Below are positions 8,421 to 17,565 of a stretch of DNA of 64,000 nucleotides, one piece after another. Location of the stretch: the NCBI GenBank assembly GCA_036381515.1, contig DASVCR010000025.1, positions 1 to 64,000 of the forward strand, read 5' to 3'. How positions within the stretch are numbered: position 1 is the first letter of the stretch; each line of letters begins with the position of its first letter. The translations under genes were made by a program, and so were the position numbers. The notes under the pieces were generated by a model. That model made no database searches and had not been told where the DNA came from. It saw nothing but the letters and a program-made list of their open reading frames with translations. The stretch is from ZC4RG20 sp036381515 (GTDB taxonomy: Bacteria > Pseudomonadota > Gammaproteobacteria > Steroidobacterales > Rariloculaceae).

Positions 8421-9848
8421 TCACTTTCTCGCCCCGCCGGCCTGCTTCACCGCGAGCCTCGCCGGCAACGCCGGCGCGAGCGCGCCGATCGAGCCCGCGC
8501 CGAGCGTCAGCACGACGTCGTCCGCGCGGAGCACGTTCGCGAGCGCGCCCGCGATCTCGTCGAGCTCGTCGACGAAGATCGGCTCGACCTTGCCGCGCGC
8601 GCGCACGGCGCGCGCGAGCGCCTTGCCGTCCGCGCCGACGATCGGCGCTTCGCCGGCCGCATACACCGGTGTGAGCACCAGCACGTCCGCGTCGGACAGC
8701 ACCTGCGCGAAATCGTCGAGCAGCGCGTGCGTCCGCGTATAACGATGCGGCTGGAACACGACGACGAGCCTGCGGCCGGGCCACGCGACGCGCGCGGCGG
8801 CGAGCGTCGCGGCGATCTCGGTCGGGTGATGGCCGTAGTCGTCGACGAACGTCACGCGTCCCGCGCGCGTGTCGACGGTGCCGTGCACCTGGAGCCGCCG
8901 ATCGATGCCGGAGAACGACGCGAGCGCGCGCCGCACCGCGTCGACGTCGACCTCGAGCTCGGCGGCGACCGTGATTGCCGCGAGCGCGTTCTGCACGTTG
9001 TGGAGCCCCGGCAGGTTCAGCTCGAACGGCTGCGGCGCGCCGCCGCCGGACTGCACGACCTTGAAGCGGCTCCTGAGACCCAGAAGCTCGACGTCGATCG
9101 CGCGCGTGTCCGCGCCGTCCTCGAGCCCGTAGCTGACGACGCGTCGGCCGAGATCCGGGATCAGCGAGCGCGTCGTCGCGTCGTCGCTGCACATGACCGC
9201 GAGCCCGTAGAACGGCAGATTCAGCAGGAAGTCCCGGAAGCCCTGCGTGAGCCGCTCCATGTCGCCGCCGTACGCACCCAGGTGATCCGCGTCGATGTTC
9301 GTGACGACCGCGATCATCGGCTGCAGATGCAGGAACGACGCGTCGCTCTCGTCCGCCTCTGCGACGAGGTAGCGGCCCTCGCCGAGCCGCGCGTTCGCAT
9401 CGGCGCTCGCGAGGCGCCCGCCGATCACGAACGTCGGGTCGAGACCGCCCTCGGCGAGCACGCTCGCGATCAGGCTCGTCGTGGTCGTCTTGCCGTGCGT
9501 GCCGGCGATCGCGATGCCGTAGCGGAAGCGCATCAGCTCGCCGAGCATCTCCGCGCGCGGCACGACCGGAATCCGGCGGCGGTGCGCGGCGACGACCTCG
9601 GCGTTGTCGGCGGACACGGCGCTCGACACGACGACGACGTCCGCGTTCTCGATCTGCTCCTCGCGGTGCCCCTGCCAGACCTTCGCGCCGAGCCGCTCGA
9701 GCCGGTCCGTGACCGGGCCGCGTCGCAGGTCCGAGCCCTGCACCGCATAGCCGAGGCTCAGCAGCACCTCGGCAATGCCGGCCATGCCCGCGCCGCCGAT
9801 GCCGACGAAGTGCACGGTGCGGATGCGGCCCATGCGCTGCTTCGTCAT
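8421..9848 (-). CDS. murC: UDP-N-acetylmuramate--L-alanine ligase MurC
   Basis: Mur ligase adding L-alanine to UDP-MurNAc, first step of stem-peptide assembly in the cytosol. 475 residues. The N-terminal Rossmann motif HFVGIGGAGMAGIAE, the ATP-binding GTHGKTTTTSL (~114-124), NIDADHLGAYGG and VTFVDDYGHHPTEI are all present. ATG 9848 overlaps the murG stop as ATGA, so the two are translationally coupled. It precedes murB with an 8-nt gap. No repeat element interrupts it, unlike its neighbours murB and murG. Confidence 0.98.
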   Translation of the reverse strand: MTKQRMGRIRTVHFVGIGGAGMAGIAEVLLSLGYAVQGSDLRRGPVTDRLERLGAKVWQGHREEQIENADVVVVSSAVSADNAEVVAAHRRRIPVVPRAEMLGELMRFRYGIAIAGTHGKTTTTSLIASVLAEGGLDPTFVIGGRLASADANARLGEGRYLVAEADESDASFLHLQPMIAVVTNIDADHLGAYGGDMERLTQGFRDFLLNLPFYGLAVMCSDDATTRSLIPDLGRRVVSYGLEDGADTRAIDVELLGLRSRFKVVQSGGGAPQPFELNLPGLHNVQNALAAITVAAELEVDVDAVRRALASFSGIDRRLQVHGTVDTRAGRVTFVDDYGHHPTEIAATLAAARVAWPGRRLVVVFQPHRYTRTHALLDDFAQVLSDADVLVLTPVYAAGEAPIVGADGKALARAVRARGKVEPIFVDELDEIAGALANVLRADDVVLTLGAGSIGALAPALPARLAVKQAGGARK

Positions 9849-11026
9849 CGGCGGCCCTCCGCGAGCGCGATGCACGTGTCCGCGATGCGCTCCGCCGCGT
9901 CGACGCGCGCGAGCCCGCGCGCGGCGTCGGCCATCGCCGCGAGCCTGTCGGGGGCCGCGAGCAGCGCGCCGAGCTCCGCCGCAAGCCGCTCGGCGTCGAG
10001 CTCGCGCTCGGGGATTACGACGCCCGCGCCGGCGCCGGTGAACCATTCGGCGTTGCGCGTCTGGTGGTCGTCGATCGCGTACGGATACGGCACGAGCACG
10101 GCCGGCAGACCGGCCGCGGCGAGCTCCGCGATCGTCAGCGCGCCCGCGCGCGCGACGACGACGTCGGCCCAGCCGTACGCGTCCGCCATGTCGTCGATGA
10201 ATTCGCGGACGTCGGCCGAGACGCCCGCGTCGCGATACGCGGCGCGCGCTTCGTCCGCGAAGCGGCCGGCCTGATGACGCACGTCGGGGCGCACGTCGTC
10301 GGGCAGCCGCGCGAGCGCCGCGGGCACGGTCACGTTTAGCACGCGCGCGCCCTGGCTGCCGCCGATGACGAGGAGGCGCGCGCGGCGCGGGCGGAAAAAT
10401 GTGTCAGACACCATTTTCTCGGATGCGGAGGCGCTGGATGACGGCTCGCCGGCAAAGAAAATGGTGTCTGACACATTTTTCCGGGCGGTGAGCTCCGCGA
10501 TCCGCTCGCTCGCCGGCGGCAGCGCCGCGATCGACCGCCGCACCGGATTGCCCACGTGCAGCGGAGAGACGCGGCGCGGGAAGCTTCCCGGGAACGCCTC
10601 GAACACGCGCGTCGCGAAGCGCGCGAGCCACCGGTTCGTCGTGCCGGCGATCGCGTTCTGCTCGTGGATCACGAGCGGCCGGCGCGTGAGCCACGCGGCG
10701 AGCCCGCCGGGCCCCGACACGAACCCGCCCATGCCGAGCACGGCCGAGGGCTTCCGGCGGCGCAGCACGGCGAGCGCCTGCCCGACCGCGAACGCCGCGC
10801 GGAACGGTGCGGTCAGCGTCCCGGTCAGCCCCTTGCCGCGAAGTCCCGCGACCGAGATCCACTCGATGTCGATGCCGTGCTGCGGCACGACGCGCGCCTC
10901 GAGGCCGCGGCGCGTGCCGAGCCAGACGACGCGCCGGCCGCGCTCGCGCAGCACCTCCGCGACCGTGAGCCCCGGGAAGACGTGCCCGCCGGTGCCGCCC
11001 GCCATGATCATGACCGGCCCGCTCAC
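9845..11026 (-). CDS. murG: Lipid II synthase MurG (UDP-GlcNAc transferase), with an in-frame palindromic insert
   Basis: GT-B glycosyltransferase that converts lipid I to lipid II on the inner face of the membrane. N-terminal GGTGGHVFPGL, membrane-side GMGGFVSGPGG, HEQNAIAG, and the C-terminal donor-site motifs GGSQGARVLN, ARAGALTIAEL and DDHQTRNAEW are all present. The start is GTG at 11026, overlapping the ftsW stop as GTGA, after a purine-rich AAAGGGGGCAG. It has 393 residues, about 35 more than typical. The excess (~181-212) is a class B inverted repeat read in frame, placed in the linker just before the C-terminal Rossmann domain (RRARLLVIGGSQGA). It ends with an ATGA overlap into murC. 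Confidence 0.96.
   Translation of the reverse strand: MSGPVMIMAGGTGGHVFPGLTVAEVLRERGRRVVWLGTRRGLEARVVPQHGIDIEWISVAGLRGKGLTGTLTAPFRAAFAVGQALAVLRRRKPSAVLGMGGFVSGPGGLAAWLTRRPLVIHEQNAIAGTTNRWLARFATRVFEAFPGSFPRRVSPLHVGNPVRRSIAALPPASERIAELTARKNVSDTIFFAGEPSSSASASEKMVSDTFFRPRRARLLVIGGSQGARVLNVTVPAALARLPDDVRPDVRHQAGRFADEARAAYRDAGVSADVREFIDDMADAYGWADVVVARAGALTIAELAAAGLPAVLVPYPYAIDDHQTRNAEWFTGAGAGVVIPERELDAERLAAELGALLAAPDRLAAMADAARGLARVDAAERIADTCIALAEGRR
10392..10483. repeat. Class B palindromic element inserted in frame within murG
   Basis: Perfect 28-bp inverted repeat: arms 10392-10419 and 10456-10483, each holding the 13-bp core GGTGTCAGACAC(C/A) with T/A-rich flanks; loop 36 bp. In the murG frame the arms encode KNVSDTIF and KMVSDTFF, separated by a Ser/Ala/Glu-rich linker. 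The layout (28-bp arms, 33-36 bp loop, open frame) is the same as that of the class A element in murB, although the arm sequence belongs to the other class. Confidence 0.95.
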
Positions 11027-12177
11027 GCACTGCCCCCTTTGCCCGCGCGCCGCTTCTCCGCGCCGACGAGCTCGTGATGGATGCGGAACAAGAGGCCCAG
11101 CGCGGCGAGCGTGACGACGATGCTCGAGCGGCCGTATGACAGAAGCGGCAAGGTCAGGCCCTTCGTCGGCAGGATCCCGGTGTTCACGCCGATGTTGATG
11201 AATGCCTGCACGCCGAGCGTCATGCCGATGCCGAGCGCCACGAGGCCATGGAACGGCAGACCCGCCGCGAACGAGCGCTGGCCGATCGAGATCGCGCGAT
11301 AGACGAGCACCGCGAACAGAGCGATGACGAGCGTCGAGCCGACGAGGCCGAGCTCCTCCGCGAGCACGGCGAACACGAAGTCCGTGTGCGCCTCCGGCAG
11401 GTAGAACAGCTTCTGCACGCTCTCGCCGAGTCCGACGCCGAACCAGTCGCCGCGGCCGATCGCGATCAGCGACTGCACGAGCTGGAAGCCCGAGTCGTAC
11501 GCGTCGTCGAACGGCCTCCAGAACGACATCAGGCGCTCGCGCCGATACGGCGACGAGATCGCGAGCGCCGTGAACACCGCGCCAACCGTGCCGACCGAGA
11601 ACAGCACGTCGCGGAGCCGCGCGCCGCCGACGAACAGGATGCCGAGCGTCGTGCCGCTCAGCACGACGACGGCACCGAAATCCGGCTCCTCGAGCAGCAG
11701 CACGGCCGCGATGCCGATCACGACGAGCGGCTTCAGGAACCCGATGAACCGCGACGTGAGATCCGCGTGGTGCCGCACGCAGTAGCTCGCGACGTACAGC
11801 AGCAGCGCGAGCCGTGCGGGCTCCGAGGGCTGCAGCGTGACCGGCCCGACCGCAATCCAGCGCGACGCGCCCTTCGCGCTGTCGCCGATGGACGGCACGA
11901 GCGGCATCACGAGCAGCGCGATCGCCGCGAGCGCGCAGAGCCCGCTCATGCGGTACCACGTCTCGACCGGCAGCACGGCGACGAGCGCGAACGCCGCGGC
12001 GCCGATCGCGAGCGCGCCGAGATGGCGTGTCAGGTAATAGAACGGCTCGCCGGTCGCGTTGTCGGCGATCGAGATCGACGCGGAGCCGACCATGATCGTG
12101 CCGATGACCGCGAGGCCGACGGCCGCGGCGACGAGCGGCGGATCGATCGCGACCGGAAGTCTCGCCGTGTTGCTCAT
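11023..12177 (-). CDS. ftsW: FtsW, SEDS-family septal peptidoglycan glycosyltransferase
   Basis: Polytopic inner-membrane SEDS protein that polymerises lipid II at the septum together with FtsI. 384 residues with about ten hydrophobic segments. Family motifs: GDSAKGASRWI (~105), PSEPARLALLLY, LLEEPDFGAVVVL (with the catalytic-region aspartate), AEELGLVGS and LPLLSYGRSSI near the C-terminus. The last usually reads LPFxSYGGSS; R for G here is a small deviation. ATG 12177 overlaps the murD stop as ATGA and its own stop overlaps murG. Confidence 0.97.
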   Translation of the reverse strand: MSNTARLPVAIDPPLVAAAVGLAVIGTIMVGSASISIADNATGEPFYYLTRHLGALAIGAAAFALVAVLPVETWYRMSGLCALAAIALLVMPLVPSIGDSAKGASRWIAVGPVTLQPSEPARLALLLYVASYCVRHHADLTSRFIGFLKPLVVIGIAAVLLLEEPDFGAVVVLSGTTLGILFVGGARLRDVLFSVGTVGAVFTALAISSPYRRERLMSFWRPFDDAYDSGFQLVQSLIAIGRGDWFGVGLGESVQKLFYLPEAHTDFVFAVLAEELGLVGSTLVIALFAVLVYRAISIGQRSFAAGLPFHGLVALGIGMTLGVQAFINIGVNTGILPTKGLTLPLLSYGRSSIVVTLAALGLLFRIHHELVGAEKRRAGKGGSA

Positions 12178-13577
12178 TCCGGCAGCTCCAGCACGGCCGC
12201 GGCGAACGCCTCGCCTCGATGCTTGTAGTCGCGAAACATGTCCTGGCTCGCGCAGGCCGGCGACAAGAGCACCGTGTCGCCGGCGGACGCGGCCGCCGCG
12301 GCCGTCCGCACGGCCTCGCGCATGTCCGCCGCGCGGCGCACGTCGCAGACCTTCGCGAGCACCCGCTCGAGCGCTGGCGCCGCTTCGCCGATCAGCACCG
12401 CGGCCTTGACCTTGCCGTGGGCGGCATCCGCGAGCGGCGCGAAATCCTGGCCCTTGCCCTGTCCGCCCGCGATCAGCACGAGCGGTCCTGACAGGTTCGC
12501 GATCGCGGCCGCGGTCGCGCCGACGTTCGTACCCTTCGAATCGTCGATGTACTCGACGCCGCCGCGCGTCGCGACCGGGCGGCAGCGATGCGGCAGCCCC
12601 GTGAAGCGCGGAAGCGCAGCGAGCGCGGCGTCGACCCCCGCCTGGCCGCCGCCGGCCATCTCGATGAACACGGTCGCGAGCGCGAGCGCCGCGAGCGCGT
12701 TCGCCTCGTTGTGACGGCCGCGGAGCGACAGCGACGCGGTCGACACGAGCGGATGCCCGTCGCGCGCGAGCCAGCGCCGGCCGTCGTGCTCGAGCACCGA
12801 CCACCCGAGCACGAGAGGATGCTCGACCGAGAACGGGATCGGCCGCGCGCAGCGCTCGCCGACCGAGCGCACGAGCGGATCGTCCCGGTTGAACACCGCG
12901 TGCTCGGCCGCCGACAACAGCTTCGCCTTGAGCGCCGCGTAGCGGTCGATGTCGCCGTGCCGGTCGAGATGATCGGCGGAGACGTTCAGCACGGCTGCGG
13001 CGAGCGGACGCAGCGACTCCGTCGTCTCCATCTGAAAGCTCGAGACCTCGAGCACGTACGCGTCGGCGACCGCGCCGTCCGCGCGCGGCGCGAGCAGCTC
13101 GAGCGCGGCCGGGCCCAGGTTGCCGCCGGTCGGCGCGAGGTAACCCGCGCCCTCGAGCAGGTGCGCCGTCAGCGCAGTGACGGTGCTCTTGCCGTTCGAC
13201 CCCGTGACCGCGAGCACGGGCGCATTCGTCGCGCGCGCGAAGAGCTCGATGTCACCGACGATCTCGATGCCGCGCCGACGCGCCTCGACGGCGAGCGGCA
13301 GGTCCGATGCGAGCCCCGGCGACCACACGACCCGCGACGCGGCCGCGAGCCACTTCGGGTCGAGCGCACCGAGCTCGACCTGCACGTCCGGCAGCTCCCG
13401 GCGCAGCGCGGCGAGGCCGGGCGGCGCTTCGCGGCTGTCGATCACGAGCACGCGCTCGCCGAGGCGCGTCAGATACCGGGCGGCGGCGAGGCCGGTCTCG
13501 CCGAGACCGACGACGAGGGTCCTGGCCTTCGTGCCCCTCCGATGATGCGGACGGTCGTTGTGCATCAGCGCCACCAT
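12174..13577 (-). CDS. murD: UDP-N-acetylmuramoylalanine--D-glutamate ligase MurD
   Basis: Mur ligase adding D-glutamate to UDP-MurNAc-L-Ala. 467 residues from ATG 13577, which shares a base with the mraY stop (TGATG); a second in-frame ATG four codons on is possible. Visible motifs: VVGLGETGLAAARYL, ATP loop VTGSNGKSTVTAL (~131), LEVSSFQMETTE, NVSADHLDRHG, the YIDDSKGTNVGATAAAI block and LLSPACASQDMF near the end. Its stop overlaps ftsW. Length and order are normal for gammaproteobacteria. Confidence 0.98.
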   Translation of the reverse strand: MVALMHNDRPHHRRGTKARTLVVGLGETGLAAARYLTRLGERVLVIDSREAPPGLAALRRELPDVQVELGALDPKWLAAASRVVWSPGLASDLPLAVEARRRGIEIVGDIELFARATNAPVLAVTGSNGKSTVTALTAHLLEGAGYLAPTGGNLGPAALELLAPRADGAVADAYVLEVSSFQMETTESLRPLAAAVLNVSADHLDRHGDIDRYAALKAKLLSAAEHAVFNRDDPLVRSVGERCARPIPFSVEHPLVLGWSVLEHDGRRWLARDGHPLVSTASLSLRGRHNEANALAALALATVFIEMAGGGQAGVDAALAALPRFTGLPHRCRPVATRGGVEYIDDSKGTNVGATAAAIANLSGPLVLIAGGQGKGQDFAPLADAAHGKVKAAVLIGEAAPALERVLAKVCDVRRAADMREAVRTAAAAASAGDTVLLSPACASQDMFRDYKHRGEAFAAAVLELPE

Positions 13578-14665
13578 CACCGGATCTTCAGGCTCGCGAG
13601 TCCCACCAGAACGAGGATCACGGTGATGATCCAAAAGCGGACGATGACCTTCGGCTCCGCCCACCCCTTCAGCTCGAAGTGGTGGTGCAACGGAGCCATG
13701 CGAAAAATGCGCCGGCCGGTCATCTTGTAGGAGGCAACCTGGATGATCACCGAGACGGTCTCGATCACGAAGACGCCGCCCATGATGAACAGCACCAGCT
13801 CCTGCCTCACGACGACGGCGACGAGTCCGAGGGCGGCGCCGAGTGCAAGAGCGCCGATGTCCCCCATGAAGACCTGCGCCGGGTACGTGTTGAACCACAA
13901 GAAGCCCAGGCCGGCGCCCGCCAGCGCCGCACAGAACACCAGCATCTCGCCCGCACCCGCGACGTACGGGATGCCGAGATAGGTCGCAAACACGACGTTG
14001 CCCGCGGCCCAGCCGATCACGCCGAGCGCGCCGCCGACGAGCACGGCCGGCATGATCGCGAGGCCGTCGAGCCCGTCCGTCAGGTTCACCGCGTTGGAGC
14101 TGCCCACGATCACGAAGTACGTGAAGAGCACGTACGCCGCGGCGCCGAGCGGAATCATCAGATCCTTGAAATACGGGATCAGCAGCGCGTGCTCGACCGC
14201 GGGGTCCTCCGCGGTCACGTAGAGGGTGACGGCCGCCGCGAGCGCGACGACCGACTGCCAGAAATACTTCGCGCGCGGGCGGAGGCCCGCGGCGTTGCCG
14301 AGGACGAGCTTCTTGTAGTCGTCGACGAAGCCGATTACGCCGAACGCGAGCATCACGATCAGCACGATCCACACGAAGCGGTTGCCGAGATCCGCCCAGA
14401 GCAGCGTGCTGACCGCGATCGCGATCAGGATCAGCGCACCGCCCATCGTCGGCGTGCCGGCCTTCGGCAGGTGCGAGACGGGACCGACCTCGCGGATCGG
14501 CTGGCCGATGCGCTGCTTCGACAGGCGCTGGATCAGCGACGGCCCGAGCGCGAGCGACAGCACGAGCGCCGTCAGCGCGCTCAGGATCGCGCGCATCGTG
14601 AGGTAGTTGAAAACGTTGAAGCCCGAGTAGTAGCGGGTCATCTGCTCGGTGAGGTGCATCAGCAT
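13577..14665 (-). CDS. mraY: Phospho-N-acetylmuramoyl-pentapeptide transferase MraY
   Basis: Integral membrane enzyme that transfers phospho-MurNAc-pentapeptide to undecaprenyl phosphate, forming lipid I. 362 residues, ten transmembrane helices expected. Conserved blocks: YYSGFNVFNYLTMRAI at the N-terminus, GTPTMGGALILIAI, the VGSSNAVNLTDGLDGLA aspartate-rich loop (~190), and FRMAPLHHHFELKGW near the C-terminus with the three-histidine motif. ATG 14665 was chosen because MLMHLTEQ aligns with the E. coli start; it overlaps the murF end by 7 bp. Confidence 0.98.
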   Translation of the reverse strand: MLMHLTEQMTRYYSGFNVFNYLTMRAILSALTALVLSLALGPSLIQRLSKQRIGQPIREVGPVSHLPKAGTPTMGGALILIAIAVSTLLWADLGNRFVWIVLIVMLAFGVIGFVDDYKKLVLGNAAGLRPRAKYFWQSVVALAAAVTLYVTAEDPAVEHALLIPYFKDLMIPLGAAAYVLFTYFVIVGSSNAVNLTDGLDGLAIMPAVLVGGALGVIGWAAGNVVFATYLGIPYVAGAGEMLVFCAALAGAGLGFLWFNTYPAQVFMGDIGALALGAALGLVAVVVRQELVLFIMGGVFVIETVSVIIQVASYKMTGRRIFRMAPLHHHFELKGWAEPKVIVRFWIITVILVLVGLASLKIR

Positions 14666-16041
14666 CGCGCACCTCCGGCAGGCTTCTCGGGCGCGGCGAG
14701 CCCCGCGACGACGCGCTCGAGCCCCATCGCGCGCGAGCCCTTCACGAGCACGGTCACGTCCTCGCCGAGCCGCGGCAGGAGCGCCTCGACCGCGGCCGCG
14801 ACGTCGTCGAACGCCTCGGCGCCGCTGCCGTAGGCCGCGGCGGCGTGCCGCGCGAGCGGACCGATCGCGACGAGCGCGTCACTGCGCGTCTTCGCGTACT
14901 CGCCGACCTCCGCATGCAGGCCGGCCGCGGCAGGTCCGAGCTCGAGCATGTCGCCGAGCACGAAGATGCGGCGCCCGGACAGCATCGCGAGATGGTCGAG
15001 CGCGGCGCGCACCGACGAAGGATTCGCGTTGTACGCATCGTCGATCACGACCGCACCGGAGCGCCCCGTGACGGCGTGCATGCGTCCGCGCACGGCCGAC
15101 GCACGCGCGAGCCCTGCCGCGATGTCGGCCGCGTCGCAGCCGACCGCAGACGCGGCCGCGGCCGCGGCGAGCGCGTTCAGCACGTTCGTGCGCCCAAGGA
15201 GCGGCAGCGTGACGTCGATCGTCTCGCGCGGCGTCCTGAGCGTGAAGCGCGCGCCCCGGTCGTCGAGGACGGGGCTCCCGTCCACCGTGAAATCCGCGTT
15301 CGCCGCGAAACCGAACGTGAGCACGCGCCCCGCCGTCGCTCGCGCGCGCCACGCGTCGACGTAGCGGTCGTCCGCGTTCAGCACGGCCGCGCCGGCCGGC
15401 GGCAGGTGCTCGAGCAGCTCGCCCTTCGCGTCCGCGACGCCGTCGAGCGAGCCGAAGCCCTCGAGATGCGCGGCGCCCGCGTTCGTGATCACGCCGACGG
15501 TGGGCCGCGCGATCCGCGCGAGCGCGTCGATCTCGCCCGGACGGTTCGCGCCGAGCTCGACGACGGCGGACTCGTGCTCCGCGGACAGGCGCATCAGCGT
15601 CAGCGGCAGGCCGATGTCGTTGTTCAGGTTGCCCTGCGTCACGCAGACCGAGCGCCCGCGCCGCTCCGCGCCGACCGACAGGATCGCGGCGATCAGCTCC
15701 TTGACCGTCGTCTTGCCGCTCGAGCCCGTGACCGCGATGACCGGGATGCGGAAGCCCGAGCGCCACGCGTGCGCCATCCTGCCGAGCGCGATCCGCGTGT
15801 CGTCGACCTCGATCTGCGGCAACGCGACGTCCGCGCGGACCGACACCATCGCGCCCGCCGCGCCCTTCGCCGCGGCGTCGCCGACGAAGCGGTTGCCGTC
15901 GTGGCGCTCGCCGACGATCGCGACGAACAGCGCACCCTTCTCGAGCGTGCGCGTGTCCGTGCCGACCGCGCCGAAGCGGGCGTCGGCGCCGATCAGCCGC
16001 CCCTGCACGGCCTCGGCGACCTGCGCGAGCGTGCGCTCCAT
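14659..16041 (-). CDS. murF: UDP-MurNAc-tripeptide--D-Ala-D-Ala ligase MurF
   Basis: Mur ligase that attaches D-Ala-D-Ala to complete the pentapeptide precursor. 460 residues. Motifs: DTRTLEKGALFVAIVGERHDG, ATP loop VTGSSGKTTVKELIA (~105), TQGNLNNDIGLPLTL, ELGANRPGEI, NAGAAHLEGFGS and the VIDDAYNANPSSVRAALD segment. ATG 16041 shares one base with the murE stop (TGATG) and the gene runs into mraY. No gene for the D-Ala-D-Ala ligase it depends on lies in the cluster; that enzyme must be encoded elsewhere. Confidence 0.98.
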   Translation of the reverse strand: MERTLAQVAEAVQGRLIGADARFGAVGTDTRTLEKGALFVAIVGERHDGNRFVGDAAAKGAAGAMVSVRADVALPQIEVDDTRIALGRMAHAWRSGFRIPVIAVTGSSGKTTVKELIAAILSVGAERRGRSVCVTQGNLNNDIGLPLTLMRLSAEHESAVVELGANRPGEIDALARIARPTVGVITNAGAAHLEGFGSLDGVADAKGELLEHLPPAGAAVLNADDRYVDAWRARATAGRVLTFGFAANADFTVDGSPVLDDRGARFTLRTPRETIDVTLPLLGRTNVLNALAAAAAASAVGCDAADIAAGLARASAVRGRMHAVTGRSGAVVIDDAYNANPSSVRAALDHLAMLSGRRIFVLGDMLELGPAAAGLHAEVGEYAKTRSDALVAIGPLARHAAAAYGSGAEAFDDVAAAVEALLPRLGEDVTVLVKGSRAMGLERVVAGLAAPEKPAGGARC

Positions 16042-17546
16042 CAGCCGAGCTCCTCGAGCGCCGCGAGCGCTTGGGCCCGATCGCTGAACGGACGCTCGTC
16101 GGCGCCGATCCGCTGCGTCGTCTCGTGTCCCTTGCCCGCGATCAGCACGACGTCGCCCGGGCGCGCGCCGCGAATCGCCTTCCGGATCGCCGCCGCGCGG
16201 TCGTGCTCGACGACGACGTGCGGATGCGCGCCGACGCCGTCGAGGATGTCGCGAACGATCGAGTCGGGATCCTCGCCCCGCGGGTTGTCGTCCGTGACGA
16301 TCACGTGATCCGCGCGCGCGGCCGCGATCGCGCCCATCGGCGCACGCTTGCCGCGATCGCGCTCGCCGCCGCAGCCGAACACGCACCACACGTCGCCGGT
16401 CGCGAGCGAACGGACCGTGTCGAGCACGCGCTCGAGGCCGTCCGGCGTGTGCGCATAGTCGACGACGACGTAAGGCGCCGCCGAGCCAGCGTGCGGGTTC
16501 ACGACGTCGAGCCGGCCGGGCGGCGCGCTGCAGCTTTCGAGAGCCGCGCACGCGTCGGCGAGCGGCAGCTCCCACGCGATCAGCACGCCGAGCGCGACGA
16601 GCAGGTTCTCCGCGTTGAACGTGCCGATCAGCGGCGAGCGGAGCCCGGCGTCGCCGAACCGCCCATGGAGCTCGAGCTCCAGACCTTCGAGCCCGCGCGA
16701 AGTGACGCGCGCGCCGAGATCGACGCTGCCGACGTCTGCGGCCGCGACGCGAATCGGCGTCGCGCCGGAAGCAAGCCGTTCTGCGAGCCGCGCGCCGAAG
16801 ACGTCGCCGACGTTCACCACCGCATAACGCACGCCCGCGCGCTCGAAGAGCCGCGCCTTCGCGGCGCCGTACGCGTCGAGGCTGCCGTGCGCGTCGAGGT
16901 GGTCGCGCGTCAGGTTCGTGAACGCGGCCGTGCGGATCGCAAGCCCCGCGATCCGATCCTGAGCGAGCGCGTGCGACGAGACCTCGAGCGCGGCATGCGT
17001 GCCGCCGTTCGCCGCGAGCGCGGCGAGCTCACGGTGCAGCGTGAAGCAATCGGGCGTCGTCAGCGCGTGCCGCTCGAGCGCGTCGGGCAGACCATTGCCC
17101 AGCGTGCCGACGTAGCCGCAGCGGCGGCCGGCGCGCGCCATCGCCTGCGCGACGAGGTGCGCGACGGTCGTCTTGCCGTTCGTGCCCGTGATCCCGGCGA
17201 GCTCGACGTGCCGCATCGCGGGCCCGTAGAGCTTGCCGGCGAGCTCGCCGCAGCGCGCGGCGAGCCGCGGCACCGCAACCGCCCGGTCTGCGACCGCATC
17301 CGCAACCGTCTCGCCGGCGAGCTCGTCCGGGTCGTACAGCACGACCTCGGCGCCCCGCGCGAGCGCGTCCGCCGCGTGGCGGAGCCCGTGGTCGCGCGTG
17401 CCCTTGAGCGCGACGAACGCCGCGCCCGCGTGCGCGGTGCGGCTGTCGAGCACGAGGTCGCGGATCGGCGCGGCCGCGAGCGGGCCCGCGCTCGGGCCGA
17501 CGAGCTCGCCGAGCGTGATCGCGATCGCCGAGAGCGTCGCCATCAT
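16041..17546 (-). CDS. murE: UDP-MurNAc-tripeptide synthetase MurE (meso-DAP-adding type)
   Basis: Mur ligase adding the third stem-peptide residue. 501 residues. The DNPR motif in TDDNPRGEDP indicates meso-diaminopimelate as substrate rather than lysine. Other motifs: DSRTAHAGAAFVALKG, ATP loop ITGTNGKTTVAHL (~120), TTPDCFTLHR, LEVSSHAL, NLTRDHLDAHGS, and the C-terminal IAGKGHETTQ. The start is ATG 17546 or the next ATG at 17543. It begins 19 nt after ftsI, the widest junction in the upstream half of the cluster, and ends in a one-base overlap with murF. Confidence 0.97.
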   Translation of the reverse strand: MMATLSAIAITLGELVGPSAGPLAAAPIRDLVLDSRTAHAGAAFVALKGTRDHGLRHAADALARGAEVVLYDPDELAGETVADAVADRAVAVPRLAARCGELAGKLYGPAMRHVELAGITGTNGKTTVAHLVAQAMARAGRRCGYVGTLGNGLPDALERHALTTPDCFTLHRELAALAANGGTHAALEVSSHALAQDRIAGLAIRTAAFTNLTRDHLDAHGSLDAYGAAKARLFERAGVRYAVVNVGDVFGARLAERLASGATPIRVAAADVGSVDLGARVTSRGLEGLELELHGRFGDAGLRSPLIGTFNAENLLVALGVLIAWELPLADACAALESCSAPPGRLDVVNPHAGSAAPYVVVDYAHTPDGLERVLDTVRSLATGDVWCVFGCGGERDRGKRAPMGAIAAARADHVIVTDDNPRGEDPDSIVRDILDGVGAHPHVVVEHDRAAAIRKAIRGARPGDVVLIAGKGHETTQRIGADERPFSDRAQALAALEELG

Positions 17547-17565
17547 CGTGCCGCCTCGCCGGGGT

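Noticed and set aside
10365..11114. Plus-strand frame opposite murG containing NVSDTIF
   Set aside because: It translates the complement of the palindromic element and of murG; the palindrome gives similar peptides on both strands by symmetry.
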